From contig NZ_QWGR01000007.1 of assembly GCF_003576475.1 (NCBI RefSeq), positions 68,799 to 132,798 on the forward strand: DNA of 64,000 nucleotides, given 5' to 3'. Of the stretch, positions 28,682-37,907 are shown one piece after another. The first letter of the stretch is position 1; the number at the start of each line of letters is the position of its first letter. Origin of the DNA: Maribellus luteus. GTDB taxonomy: Bacteria; Bacteroidota; Bacteroidia; Bacteroidales; Prolixibacteraceae. A model generated the notes under the pieces. It worked only from the letters and a program-made list of their open reading frames with translations, did not search any database and had not been told where the DNA came from. The position numbers and the translations under genes were made by a program.

Positions 28682-29086
28682 CTATTCTTTTCCGCAGATC
28701 TCGGTTAATACTCCCATTGTTGATTTTGGGTGAAGGAAACCAATGTTTAAACCTTCTGCGCCTTTTCTTGCTTTTTGGTCGATTAGCCTCACGCCTTTTT
28801 CTTCGAGTTCGGCGAGCGAGTCATTTACGTTGTCAACGGCAAAAGCCAAATGGTGTACACCCGGTCCTTTTTTCTCGATAAATTTTCCGATGGGTCCTTC
28901 CGGATCGGTTGATTCGAGTAATTCGATTTTGGTGTCGCCCACCATAAAAAAGGCGGTTTTTACTTTTTGGTCGGCTACTTCTTCTACAGCGTAGCATTTT
29001 AGGCCAAGCATGTTCTCGTAATATGGAATCGCTTCGTCAATACTGTTAACAGCAATTCCGATGTGTTCTATATGTGAAATATTCAT
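28682..29086 (-). CDS. mce: methylmalonyl-CoA epimerase
   Basis: A 134-residue VOC-fold protein, full length. HIEHIGIAVNSIDEAIPYY at the N-terminus and VHHLAFAVDNVNDSL in the middle provide metal-binding His residues, and the C-terminal HPKSTMGVLTEICGKE the final Glu. It interconverts the R and S isomers of methylmalonyl-CoA, linking methylmalonyl-CoA mutase to the decarboxylase encoded next. It is the first gene of the operon and has a plausible promoter at 29138-29169. Confidence 0.95.
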   Translation of the reverse strand: MNISHIEHIGIAVNSIDEAIPYYENMLGLKCYAVEEVADQKVKTAFFMVGDTKIELLESTDPEGPIGKFIEKKGPGVHHLAFAVDNVNDSLAELEEKGVRLIDQKARKGAEGLNIGFLHPKSTMGVLTEICGKE

Positions 29087-29137
29087 AATTATTTAGAATG
29101 ATTATAAAAGATTAATAGTCAATTTTTTAAACAGCTC

Positions 29138-29169
29138 TAAAGGTAGATGTAATAGTTTTCATGCTTCAA
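29138..29169 (-). promoter_or_regulatory. promoter of the mce-mmdA operon
   Basis: On the minus strand TTG (29167-29169) and TACCTTTA (29138-29145) are 21 bases apart. The last base of the -7 box departs from consensus. Confidence 0.5.
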
Positions 29170-29261
29170 TTGAAAATCAAAAACTGATTTATAACATACG
29201 CCGAATTCAGAATAAGTTAATATTCGAACGCGATTCATTTTGAACACATGATTTCTATCAT

Positions 29262-29286
29262 AAAAAAAAGCAGACCTACGTCTGCT
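29262..29286 (-). terminator. terminator of the acetyl-CoA hydrolase/transferase gene
   Basis: AGCAGAC pairs with GTCTGCT around a CTAC loop, followed on the minus strand by a run of Ts. Confidence 0.85.
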
Positions 29287-29301
29287 CTCCTATCTTTGGT
29301 T

Positions 29302-30612
29302 TTAATCTTGGTCCCAAACAAAATGGAAATGCGACCCAAATCTATCGAAAGCACTCTTGTCAAGATTTTCCTGATGATCCGGATGCGCAATCGAAATCAG
29401 CAATTTTGCCCTGTCTTGCAAGGTTCTTCCATACAGGTTTACAGCACCAAATTCAGTTACTACCCAGTGGATGTTGGCACGTGTACTAACCACACCCGCA
29501 CCCGGGGTCAAAATTGGTGCAATTTTGCTAATTCCTTTATTGGTGATTGATGGCATCGCAAGAATTGGTTTTCCACCTTTACTTAACGAAGCACCACGCA
29601 GGAAGTCGATCTGACCACCCACACCCGAGTAGTGTACAATACCGATAGAGTCGGCACAAACCTGGCCTGTAATATCAATTTGCAGAGCCGAGTTAATGGC
29701 TGTTACTTTTGGGTTTTGGGCAATTACACTTACTTTATTGGTGTACTCCACATCCATCATGGCAACTCCCGGGTTGTCGTGGATGAAATCGTACAGCGTT
29801 TTGGTACCCATCAGGAAAGTGGCTACCATTTTGCCTTTGTCGATGGCTTTGTTTTTTCCGTTAACCACCCCTTTTTCTACCAACGGAAGAATACCATCGG
29901 CAAACATTTCAGAGTGAACTCCCAGGTCTTTGTGGTTGCCCAGCATGCTCAAAACGGCGTTTGGAATGGCACCAATACCCATCTGAAGGGTAGCACCGTC
30001 TTCCACCAGTTCGGCTACATAACGGCCAATTTTACGGTCGGTGTCCGAAATCGGTCCGGGAGCAGCAATCACCAGTTCGCTGTTGTCTTCCACAAACAGG
30101 TCAATATCATCAATGTGAATCATTGCATCGCCAAATGCACGTGGTACATTTGAGTTTACAATCGCAATGGTAGTATCGGCATTTTCTACGGCAGCCAATG
30201 TGGCATCAACCGAAGTTCCCAACGAAACGTAACCAAATTTATCCGGTGTAGAAACCTGGATCATGGCCACATTTACCTTCAGGTAACCTTCTCTGATCAG
30301 ACGTTGTGTTTCCTGGAGAAATACCGGGATGTAATCAGCAAAACCAGCTTGTGTTTGTTTGCGCACATTATGTCCCACAAAAAACGACTCCAACTGGAAG
30401 ATTCCTTCCAATTCCGGATCGGCATAAGGAGCCGGACCTTCGGTGTGGATGTGCTGAATACGTACGTTTCTGAATTCTTTGTTTTTGCCCCTTTCAACGA
30501 GCGCTTTGATTAGCGGATGGGGCGTCACCGCTACGCTGTGCAGGTGCACACGATCGTTTGATTTGACAACTTTTACCGCTTCCGCAGCTGAGATGAATTT
30601 TATGTTCTTCAT
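29302..30612 (-). CDS. acetyl-CoA hydrolase/CoA-transferase family protein
   Basis: A 436-residue type I CoA-transferase-fold enzyme. The N-terminal half has VHLHSVAVTPHPLIKAL and the phosphate-binding region near 125-140. The second half has the segment GVHSEMFADGILPL, whose Glu is the expected acyl-CoA carrier, and the loop SGVGGQIDFLRGAS. It could move CoA between acetate and propionyl-, succinyl- or butyryl-CoA, or hydrolyse acetyl-CoA. Proximity to the methylmalonyl-CoA decarboxylase operon suggests a link to propionate or acetate formation. It has its own terminator and -7 box (TACCTTTG at 30654-30661), so it is a separate unit. Confidence 0.88.
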   Translation of the reverse strand: MKNIKFISAAEAVKVVKSNDRVHLHSVAVTPHPLIKALVERGKNKEFRNVRIQHIHTEGPAPYADPELEGIFQLESFFVGHNVRKQTQAGFADYIPVFLQETQRLIREGYLKVNVAMIQVSTPDKFGYVSLGTSVDATLAAVENADTTIAIVNSNVPRAFGDAMIHIDDIDLFVEDNSELVIAAPGPISDTDRKIGRYVAELVEDGATLQMGIGAIPNAVLSMLGNHKDLGVHSEMFADGILPLVEKGVVNGKNKAIDKGKMVATFLMGTKTLYDFIHDNPGVAMMDVEYTNKVSVIAQNPKVTAINSALQIDITGQVCADSIGIVHYSGVGGQIDFLRGASLSKGGKPILAMPSITNKGISKIAPILTPGAGVVSTRANIHWVVTEFGAVNLYGRTLQDRAKLLISIAHPDHQENLDKSAFDRFGSHFHFVWDQD

Positions 30613-30653
30613 GTTTTTCTGGATTTTTATAAATCAGCTTATAGTTCAGGCGG

Positions 30654-30661
30654 CAAAGGTA
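30654..30661 (-). promoter_or_regulatory. -7 box of the CoA-transferase gene
   Basis: TACCTTTG on the minus strand matches TAnnTTTG 42 bases upstream of the start. No TTG is found at the usual spacing. Confidence 0.45.
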
Positions 30662-30919
30662 AGAAAACAATTATCTTTGGTCGTTTTTCGAATATTAATT
30701 ATGAGTGTTCGAATGTTTTTGTAAACTTAGTGTTAATGAAGACTTTTTGGTCTCTTTCCCGGAGTAATTACCGTTGTCAGATGTACCCGTTCTTTTGTTT
30801 GAATGAAAGGCATTGATTGCATTAAGATCGTTAAGAAAGCGTCAAATACCGAGATTTAGTTTTATAATCTGTTGGCTTTTTCCTAATTTTAACGCAGAAC
30901 AATAAAAACATACAAAATC

Positions 30920-31432
30920 ATGTTGAAGGAAAAAATGTTAAACGCTCTGAATGAGCAAATAAACGCAGAACAATACTCTTCCCTTTTATATTTGTCCATG
31001 TCATCCTGGTTTCAGGATAAAGGGCTTCCCGGATTTGCCAACTGGATGTATGTGCAATACCAGGAAGAATTGACACATGCCAATAAATTTTTCAACTATG
31101 TAAACGAGCGTGGCGGAAAAGTGGTGCTGAAAGGGATTGAGCAAATGCCAACCGAGTGGAGTGGTATTATTGAGGTGTACGAAGCCACATTGCAACACGA
31201 ACAACATGTAACTACTTTAATCGACAATTTGGTAGATATTGCACTCGAACAGAAAGACCACGCAACACAAAGTTTCTTGCAGTGGTTTGTTGACGAGCAG
31301 GTGGAAGAAGAAGCCAACGTGAAAGAAATTCTGGATACGCTGAAGCTTATCAACGGACAGGGTAACGGTATTTTCATGCTCGACCGTGAAATGCGTTCCC
31401 GTAAGTTTGTGGATACTACTGTAGCCAAGTAA
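30920..31432 (+). CDS. ferritin
   Basis: A 170-residue four-helix-bundle protein of bacterial ferritin (FtnA) length. The ferroxidase ligands are readable: Glu17 in EQINAEQYSS, Glu50 and His53 in YQEELTHANKF, and the Glu/Gln cluster later around LQHEQHVT and FVDEQVEEEANV. It lacks the haem-binding Met pattern of bacterioferritin. It stores iron as a 24-mer in the cytoplasm and limits oxidative damage. It is a single-gene unit with a strong terminator. Confidence 0.95.
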   Translation: MLKEKMLNALNEQINAEQYSSLLYLSMSSWFQDKGLPGFANWMYVQYQEELTHANKFFNYVNERGGKVVLKGIEQMPTEWSGIIEVYEATLQHEQHVTTLIDNLVDIALEQKDHATQSFLQWFVDEQVEEEANVKEILDTLKLINGQGNGIFMLDREMRSRKFVDTTVAK

Positions 31433-31457
31433 TTAGTACAATTATATAATAAGGAAG

Positions 31458-31486
31458 AGGCTACAATGTTGTAGCCTTTTTTTTTT
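31458..31486 (+). terminator. terminator after ferritin
   Basis: AGGCTACAA pairs with TTGTAGCCT around TG, followed by ten Ts. Confidence 0.9.
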
Positions 31487-31559
31487 CATTCAAAAGGGGT
31501 GAGGAGAGGTTTAAGTCCGATAAAGCAGGGCTCTTAATCAAAATATAAAGCAAACGAAC

Positions 31560-33746
31560 ATGACAATCCAGGAGGAAATACGAACAAGGTACGAGCATTT
31601 AAAGGAGTTTTGCCAGCTTACCTGGGACGATGGATCCATGATAAGGCTGGAAAATGCCTTCGATTTTGCCCGCGAAATACTGGGCGAACACCGTTTCTCG
31701 CACAACGAGGTAATTCTGGGGCATTCGCTGGATGTAGCTTCCGTAATTGCCATGGAAATTGGCCTGGAGCCCGATTCTGTAATTACCGGGCTTTTGCACA
31801 ATGTTCGTTATGCCGGCTTAAAAGAAAAGGCAACACACGAAGAAATAGCCAGTAAGTTTGGCGAGCATATTTTTTCGATACTCGACGGCATGGCAAAAAT
31901 CAATGCCATGGGGACCGATACCATTGATCTGCATTCGGAGAACTACCGGAAGCTGATGCTGGCCCTGGCAGGTGATGTGCGTGTGATCCTGATAAAAATA
32001 GCCGACCGTTTGCAGGTAATGCGCAACCTCGAATGGTACAGCGAGGAGCAGCAGCCGAAGCTGGTAAGCGAAACCCTGCATTTGTATGCTCCGCTGGCAC
32101 ATCGTTTGGGCTTGTACAACATTAATTCCGAAATGTTGGATTTGAGCCTCAAGTTTCAGAAACCCGAAGAATACAACTACGTAGTAACCCGCCTAAAGGA
32201 AACCGAAAAGGAACGGGCGGGTTTTGTAGCCGAGTTTGTAAAACCCATCGAAAAGAAACTGGCGAAAAGAGGCCTTCAGTTTTCGATGAAAGCGCGTACC
32301 AAATCCATCTCCTCCATTCATAACAAAATGAAAAAGCAGGATGTGTCGTTTGATGAAGTAATGGATTTGTTTGCCATTCGGATAATCCTGGATTCAAAAC
32401 CGGAGGATGAAAAAACGGATTGCTGGATGGCTTATTCCATCGTAACCGAGGAGTACCAGGCAAATACAAACCGTTTGCGCGACTGGATCACGATTCCGAA
32501 ATCAAATGGCTACGAATCGTTGCACACTACGGTGATGGGGCCGCACAACAAATGGGTAGAGATACAGATTCGTACGCGGCGAATGGACGAGATTGCAGAG
32601 AAAGGACTGGCCGCACACTGGAAATACAAAGGCGGAAGGTCGTCGAACATTGATTCGTGGCTAACCGGCATTCGCGATGTACTTGAGAATCCAGGCTTGA
32701 ATGTGGTGGATTTTATTGATCATTTCAGAACTGATGTTTACAGCGACGAAATATTTGTTTTTACACCCAAAGGCGATTTGCGAAAGTTACCACAGGGGGC
32801 TACTTTACTGGACTTTGCCTACGAAATCCACTCAAAATTGGGAGATACCTGTGTGGGCGGACTGGTGAACGGAAAAAAGGTAACGCTGAAATATAAACTG
32901 AAAAACGGCGACCAGATTTCGATCGATACTTCGAACAACCAAAAGCCCAAGTTGGACTGGCTTGATTTTCTGGTAACCTCAAAAGCCAAAAACAGAGTTC
33001 GGAACAGTTTGAACGAGGAGCGCAATACACAGGCTGCTCACGGGCGTGAGATTTTGTTACGCAAGTTTAAAAACTGGAAGCTGGATTTAAACGACGATGC
33101 CATTCGGAAAGCCCTAAAGCATTTCAATTTTAAACTGGCCGTTGATTTCTATTACGAAATTGCGGGTGGCAAAATAGATCCGCTGGAGGTGAAGGCGCTG
33201 TTTGTGGAGAAAGAGGAAGAAGATGCCCGCAAAACGGTGGAAGAGTTGCTGCCGCAGTCGCAAACAAAAGACTTTAATTACGGTGGCGGCGACGATTTTC
33301 TGGTAATCGACAACAATCTTAACAATGTAAATTATAAATTGGCGCAGTGTTGCAATCCGGTTTTCGGAGACCGTATTTTTGGCTTTGTTACCATTAAACA
33401 CGGGATTAAGATTCACCGCGACAGGTGCCCGAATGCACTGCAAATGAAAGAACGTTATCCGTACAGGGTTATCAAGGCAAAATGGAAAGACCTGTCGAAC
33501 AAAGGATCGTTTCTTACCACGCTGCACATTTCGGGAACCGACGAAGTGGGAATCATCGGTGAAATAACACACATTATCTCGAAAGATGTGGGCACACACA
33601 TGCGGTCGATGAACATTGAAACGGATAAAGGAAACTTCGAAGGAAAACTTCAGGTGTTTGTACACGGTTTGGAACATCTTGAATTTTTGATTCAACGTTT
33701 GCAAAAAGTGAAGGGAATTACCTCGGTTTTCAGAGGCGAAAAATAA
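31560..33746 (+). CDS. RelA/SpoT-family (p)ppGpp synthetase with a degenerate hydrolase domain
   Basis: A 728-residue long RSH protein. Domains run HD (about 45-150), synthetase (about 230-345), TGS (about 390-450), a Cys-containing RIS/zinc-finger-like region (LAQCCNPVFGDRIFGF, about 592-607) and C-terminal ACT (about 655-726). Synthetase motifs are intact (KARTKS, RDWITIPKSNGYESLH, EIQIRT). The hydrolase site is not: the usual HDxxED is HNVRYAG (His80 Asn81), and the RLHN motif is RLQVM. Manganese binding and ppGpp hydrolysis should therefore be lost, making it RelA-like. Another RSH elsewhere must hydrolyse the alarmone. Glycerate kinase follows after 18 bases. Confidence 0.93.
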   Translation: MTIQEEIRTRYEHLKEFCQLTWDDGSMIRLENAFDFAREILGEHRFSHNEVILGHSLDVASVIAMEIGLEPDSVITGLLHNVRYAGLKEKATHEEIASKFGEHIFSILDGMAKINAMGTDTIDLHSENYRKLMLALAGDVRVILIKIADRLQVMRNLEWYSEEQQPKLVSETLHLYAPLAHRLGLYNINSEMLDLSLKFQKPEEYNYVVTRLKETEKERAGFVAEFVKPIEKKLAKRGLQFSMKARTKSISSIHNKMKKQDVSFDEVMDLFAIRIILDSKPEDEKTDCWMAYSIVTEEYQANTNRLRDWITIPKSNGYESLHTTVMGPHNKWVEIQIRTRRMDEIAEKGLAAHWKYKGGRSSNIDSWLTGIRDVLENPGLNVVDFIDHFRTDVYSDEIFVFTPKGDLRKLPQGATLLDFAYEIHSKLGDTCVGGLVNGKKVTLKYKLKNGDQISIDTSNNQKPKLDWLDFLVTSKAKNRVRNSLNEERNTQAAHGREILLRKFKNWKLDLNDDAIRKALKHFNFKLAVDFYYEIAGGKIDPLEVKALFVEKEEEDARKTVEELLPQSQTKDFNYGGGDDFLVIDNNLNNVNYKLAQCCNPVFGDRIFGFVTIKHGIKIHRDRCPNALQMKERYPYRVIKAKWKDLSNKGSFLTTLHISGTDEVGIIGEITHIISKDVGTHMRSMNIETDKGNFEGKLQVFVHGLEHLEFLIQRLQKVKGITSVFRGEK

Positions 33747-33764
33747 AAGAAGAAAATACAATCT

Positions 33765-34889
33765 ATGAAGATATTGATCGCACCCAATTCGATGAAAGGC
33801 AGTTTGAATGCCTTTGACTTTTGTGATGTGCTGGAAAAAGCATTTAGTAAAGTTTCCGGCGAATTTGAGGTGCACACAGTTCCGGTAGCCGACGGGGGCG
33901 ACTTTACCGGCGAAGTACTGGCACAAAGTTTAAAGGCCTCCCAGGTGCATCTGACCGTTACCGGACCTTTAGGAAAACCGGTTCAGGCAAAATATGCGAT
34001 TTCAGGCGAAACAGCTGTTATTGAAATGGCCGACGCCTCCGGAATGAAACTGGTAAACAGCTCCGAATTAAATCCGCTGGAAGCATCGTCATTCGGAACG
34101 GGCGAACTGATTGCCGACGCTATCGGTAATGGTTGCCGGGAAATTTACCTCGCTATTGGTGGCAGCGCAACGGTTGACGGGGGAGTGGGCATGCTGGAAG
34201 CGCTGGGGTTTCGTTTTTTGGATGAAAATGGTGTTCAACTAAATGCCAAAGGCGGAATTCTTGGGCAAATAGCCTCTGTTGAAAAACCGGATACCAAACA
34301 GGAAGTAACCGTTAAAATCATTTGCGATGTGGATAACCCTTTGTTGGGCAAGAGTGGCGCAGCCGCTGTATTTGGTCCGCAGAAAGGTGCTACTCCCGAC
34401 ATGGTGGTTGAGCTGGAAAACGGATTGAAAAACTGGGCCGGAATCCTGGAGTCGGAGAGTGGTAAAGACCTGCGGACAGTTAATGGAGCGGGTGCTGCCG
34501 GCGGAATTTCTTTGCCGCTGATGGCCTTTTTTGCGGCTGAGATTGTGCCGGGTGCCGACTTTGTGCTGGAACAGCTGAAGCTGAAAGAAGAAATTGAATG
34601 GGCAGATATCGTGATTACGGGCGAAGGAAAGATTGACGGTCAGACCCTGAACAACAAAGCGCCTTATGCCGTTGCGAAGATGGCTCGTGCCTGCGGAAAA
34701 CCTGTTTTTGCCATTGGCGGGAAAACAGAAGCCGAAGCGTCGGAGGCATTCGACGGAATTTATTCGCTGGTAAACGGTGCAATGACACTGGAAGAAGCCA
34801 TGGCCAATACACCTGAATTGTTGTACGCTTTTGGCAGCGAGTTTGCCAAAACAGTGAAAATTCTGACCGGGATCGGATCACGCAAATAA
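33765..34889 (+). CDS. glycerate kinase (GlxK/GarK type)
   Basis: A 374-residue protein with the family N-terminus MKILIAPNSMKGSLNAFDFCDVLEKAF, the motif PVADGGDFTGEVL and, near residue 125, the glycine-rich IGGSATVDGGVGMLEALGF. ITGEGKIDGQTLNNKAP near 285 is another signature. It phosphorylates glycerate to 2-phosphoglycerate in the cytoplasm, feeding lower glycolysis. It sits 18 bases behind the RSH gene, so the two are probably co-transcribed, an association with no obvious metabolic logic. Confidence 0.95.
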   Translation: MKILIAPNSMKGSLNAFDFCDVLEKAFSKVSGEFEVHTVPVADGGDFTGEVLAQSLKASQVHLTVTGPLGKPVQAKYAISGETAVIEMADASGMKLVNSSELNPLEASSFGTGELIADAIGNGCREIYLAIGGSATVDGGVGMLEALGFRFLDENGVQLNAKGGILGQIASVEKPDTKQEVTVKIICDVDNPLLGKSGAAAVFGPQKGATPDMVVELENGLKNWAGILESESGKDLRTVNGAGAAGGISLPLMAFFAAEIVPGADFVLEQLKLKEEIEWADIVITGEGKIDGQTLNNKAPYAVAKMARACGKPVFAIGGKTEAEASEAFDGIYSLVNGAMTLEEAMANTPELLYAFGSEFAKTVKILTGIGSRK

Positions 34890-34910
34890 AATGTTGTCAA
34901 TCAATATAAA

Positions 34911-35189
34911 ATGGAAATAACAGAACAATTAAATAGGGTAAAAGTGTTATTAAAGAATGAAAAAGCTTCGGAAGCAAAAGAGGCTTTTGATTTGATAGGT
35001 GCTTTTAACAGCGTGGACTATTTTTTAGTGAAGGGAAGTATTGAACAGAAATTTCAGCATTGGGGAGAGGCAATTAATGCGTACAACCGGGTGATTGAAA
35101 TAGATCCGGACAACGAGGAGGCGAAAAATAATCTCCATTTGATTCAAAATATTTTGAATTTTTGGAATCCTGATCAATACAATCCTTAG
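34911..35189 (+). CDS. small TPR protein
   Basis: A 92-residue protein containing one clear tetratricopeptide repeat (about 46-80, with WGEAINAYNRVIEIDPDNEEAKNNL) and a weaker preceding helix pair. It has no signal peptide. It lies 21 bases after glycerate kinase, apparently in the same transcript. It probably mediates protein contacts; no partner can be named. Confidence 0.8.
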   Translation: MEITEQLNRVKVLLKNEKASEAKEAFDLIGAFNSVDYFLVKGSIEQKFQHWGEAINAYNRVIEIDPDNEEAKNNLHLIQNILNFWNPDQYNP

Positions 35190-35323
35190 CATACTAAAGG
35201 TGAACTGTTTAGTGGAAGGGTGTCAGCGGCCATTTTTGTGGTGTAGTTGGATTTGAACGCAATTGTCTGGTGGTATGACAAGATTCTTGCTACCGGCTTT
35301 TTAGGTTTTTTGATCAGATTTGT

Positions 35324-35331
35324 TATTTTTG
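35324..35331 (+). promoter_or_regulatory. -7 box of the exported TPR gene
   Basis: TATTTTTG matches TAnnTTTG 61 bases before the start at 35393. No TTG is seen at the standard distance. Confidence 0.4.
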
Positions 35332-35392
35332 ATGCTCATCCAAAAAAAACGTCAAAATTTTAGACTTTATAAGAATTAAACGAATTGAAAAA

Positions 35393-36241
35393 ATGAAAAA
35401 AGTAGTATTGTTATTTTGTGCAGTATGTTTTGCTGTGGTTTCGTTTGCACAGGATGCTGCGGAAAAAATTAATCAGGCCAATGATGCATTGCAGGCCAAA
35501 GAGTATGCAAAAGCATTGGAGTTATACGAATCGGCAATGGCTAATCTTGGAGATGTTCAGGTACCTGAAGCCATCAATTTCAATATTGGTTTGGCTGCCT
35601 ATAACGCCGACAAATATGAAAAAGCTATTCAATATTTCGAAAAAGCAGTTGTTGCCAAGGCAAATGTAGATAAGGCTTACGAGTACATGGCTGGTTCTTA
35701 TGCCAAGTTGGATAAAACCAATGAAGCGTTGGAAACTTACGCAAAAGCGATTGAAGCCAATCCGGAAGAAAAAGCAAGCTTGTCGTACAATGCAGGTATT
35801 GTGGCTTACAAAGGGAAAGCTTATCAAAAAGCTGTTGACTTTTTTACTGCTTCTGTAGCGGGTAATTACAAAGGTGAAACAGCCCAGTATTACAAAGCTG
35901 TTGCTTTGAACAAACTGAACAAAGATGCTGAGTACAAAGCAGCGTTGGAAGAAGGTGTTGCTAAATTTCCGAAAGATGACAAACTTGGCAAAGGATTGGC
36001 CAATGTGTATGTATCTGAAGGAAACGAGTTGTACAAAAAAGGTGCAGAGATTTTAAGCGCGGCCAATACAAAAGTAAACGCCGGTAGTTTATCAACTGCC
36101 GACGAAGCTTATACAGCCGAAGTAAACAAGGCTAAAAAAGAATTTGCTTCAGCACTGGAAGTATTGGAAAAAGCTTTGAAACTGGATGCAAGCAATGCCA
36201 ACGCAACAAAATTGATTGAAGCTTGCAAAGCAGCTATGTAA
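35393..36241 (+). CDS. exported TPR-repeat protein
   Basis: A 282-residue protein with a signal peptide (about 1-19, ending SFAQ). At least four tetratricopeptide repeats follow: NDALQAKEYAKALELYESAM, a repeat near 62-95 (NADKYEKAIQYFEKAVV), one near 100-130 and one near 140-170. The C-terminal third is Lys/Ala-rich and probably helical. It should be a periplasmic scaffold. It is monocistronic, with a -7 box upstream and a strong terminator downstream. Confidence 0.88.
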   Translation: MKKVVLLFCAVCFAVVSFAQDAAEKINQANDALQAKEYAKALELYESAMANLGDVQVPEAINFNIGLAAYNADKYEKAIQYFEKAVVAKANVDKAYEYMAGSYAKLDKTNEALETYAKAIEANPEEKASLSYNAGIVAYKGKAYQKAVDFFTASVAGNYKGETAQYYKAVALNKLNKDAEYKAALEEGVAKFPKDDKLGKGLANVYVSEGNELYKKGAEILSAANTKVNAGSLSTADEAYTAEVNKAKKEFASALEVLEKALKLDASNANATKLIEACKAAM

Positions 36242-36263
36242 GTTAATTTTGGTTGAACAAAAG

Positions 36264-36296
36264 AAAACGCCTCGGGTCTTCCCGGGGCGTTTTTTA
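36264..36296 (+). terminator. terminator after the exported TPR gene
   Basis: AAAACGCCTCGGG pairs with CCCGGGGCGTTTT around TCTT, followed by more Ts. Confidence 0.9.
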
Positions 36297-36329
36297 TTGT
36301 ACGGCAGCAAAGGCTTTGTAGCTGTTTTT

Positions 36330-36460
36330 AATCCAAGACGCAAGTACCGGGTATCCAGCTACGAGCCACGAGCAAAGAGGAACAAGTAATGAGTACAAAG
36401 TATCAAGTATCCGGAATTGAGTCCTTCAGTCCTTCAATCCCTCAATCCTTCAGTCCTTGG
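36330..36460. repeat. low-complexity dispersed repeat of the TTGATAC/GGACTGA type
   Basis: This gap contains CTACGAGCCACGAGC, GTACAAAGTATCAAGTATC and several copies of CCTTCAGTCCTTCAATCC. Read on the minus strand these are the same words found at 40560-40650, 62100-62520 and 63120-64000. The stretch is non-coding. Confidence 0.7.
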
Positions 36461-36461
36461 A

Positions 36462-37907
36462 TCATTTCAGGATATGCCATTTAACCGACAGCATAGCACC
36501 CAAACGGGTTGTTGATTTTCCCTGGTCGTACAAGCTGCCATGGTCGGCCGCTACTGATGCACCAAATTCCAGGTCTTTTCCGTAAGGTTGCCACGATAGC
36601 TCTAGAAGCGACATGGCCTGTTTCCGCGAAGGTTGATAGGTGTCCAAACCTCCGCTTTTGTATTGACCGAAATTGTTGCTGTAGGTCAGCATCGTTTTCC
36701 AGCGGATGCTTTCAGTAAGAAAACCAATGGCTCCGATGTGAAATCCTGAGAAGCGGGTATTTTCGAATCCCATAGAAATGCCTTCGCTGTCGTTTAACGG
36801 GCCAAACAGTGGGCTTACCATTGCCATTTGATGATAGGTAACCCCCGATCGGTAAACGCCGTGGTTATAGTAATTATCCAGACCCCGGCCGTGTAATTCT
36901 CCATCAGGTTTGGGGACAAGGTGAGTGCTTCCGCTTTGATTTTTTGTATGGAAATATTCAAGCAGCAGGGATTTGATCAACGGCCGTTCCGATTTTCCTG
37001 TCAGGTAAAGGCCATAAAGGTTATCCTTGTAATTGTCCCATTCCATCCCCGATTTATCATCAAAAGGATGACTTAAGTATAAGGTTGCGGCAAACCGGTT
37101 CCATTCTTTTTTTATTTCGAGTTGATAGGTTCCGTAACTGTTGCCGGCTACGTTTGCCTTATCGGTTGGCAAAGCATTTTCGCCTCCTGCTTTTCCCAAT
37201 ACATAATCAAAATAAGCTTCCCATTCCTGAAGCTCTCCGTAGGTGGGATGGGTACCGCCCCACATCACAAAGTGTTCGAGCCCGGCAGTTAACTGCCACG
37301 ATGCTGCCTGGCCAAAACGCAGGTACAAAGCTTTGCGGTGTAAATGGCTGTTTTCTACGTAGCGATTGTCGTTAAGCAGCCCCTCTTCGTAAAAACCGTA
37401 AATCGAAAACCAGGTGTTTACCGGAACAAAACGGTTAAAGCCTGCGCGTATTTTCGGATGCGGGCGAGCATTGCGCGAAGAGGCCATATTGCCATTGGTG
37501 GTCGATAATCCTTCGTATCTCTCCTGATCAGAAAAGGCTCCAAAATTTAATTGTAGGCTTTTCCATCCCAAACCCCCGTAGAGTTCAGTAAAGCGAACAT
37601 CGTTATTGTTTGCCAGCAGCAGATTTAAACGTACGCCGCTGGAAATACGGAAGGCAGATTCGCCTATGGCTTTGTTATAGTTTCCGTTGAATTCAAGGTT
37701 CTGAATCGTCTCGTTTTCGGAAGTATAACGCCCCAGCTGATTGGCCCACAGCCAAAAGGGTAATCGGTTGTTGGTACCGGCAAGCGAATGGAAGCTGAGA
37801 TCCATGTTTTGTCCGCTGCCTTGATAAACACTTAAAAACAGAAAGGCAAAAAATAATAGCCTTTTCCCAAGGATCTTTTTCGCAAATGATGGAATTACTG
37901 TCTTCAT
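36462..37907 (-). CDS. Wzi-like capsule assembly outer-membrane protein
   Basis: A 481-residue protein with a signal peptide (about 1-33, ending QGSGQ) and many alternating amphipathic strands, consistent with an outer-membrane barrel. The segments LPFWLWANQLGRY, YGGLGWKSLQLNFGAF and HFVMWGGTHPTYG are typical of the Wzi capsule assembly family. E. coli Wzi is an outer-membrane lectin that holds capsule at the surface. Its start abuts the stop of the priming transferase gene with no gap, so the two are co-transcribed. The location at the start of the polysaccharide locus supports the role. Confidence 0.85.
   Translation of the reverse strand: MKTVIPSFAKKILGKRLLFFAFLFLSVYQGSGQNMDLSFHSLAGTNNRLPFWLWANQLGRYTSENETIQNLEFNGNYNKAIGESAFRISSGVRLNLLLANNNDVRFTELYGGLGWKSLQLNFGAFSDQERYEGLSTTNGNMASSRNARPHPKIRAGFNRFVPVNTWFSIYGFYEEGLLNDNRYVENSHLHRKALYLRFGQAASWQLTAGLEHFVMWGGTHPTYGELQEWEAYFDYVLGKAGGENALPTDKANVAGNSYGTYQLEIKKEWNRFAATLYLSHPFDDKSGMEWDNYKDNLYGLYLTGKSERPLIKSLLLEYFHTKNQSGSTHLVPKPDGELHGRGLDNYYNHGVYRSGVTYHQMAMVSPLFGPLNDSEGISMGFENTRFSGFHIGAIGFLTESIRWKTMLTYSNNFGQYKSGGLDTYQPSRKQAMSLLELSWQPYGKDLEFGASVAADHGSLYDQGKSTTRLGAMLSVKWHILK

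Noticed and set aside
33114-33926. Long antisense frames opposite real genes (270 codons here; also 29632-30153, 21819-22520, 16548-17132, 9881-10516)
   Set aside because: They lie opposite well-identified genes with full-length family matches and have no recognisable domains of their own.
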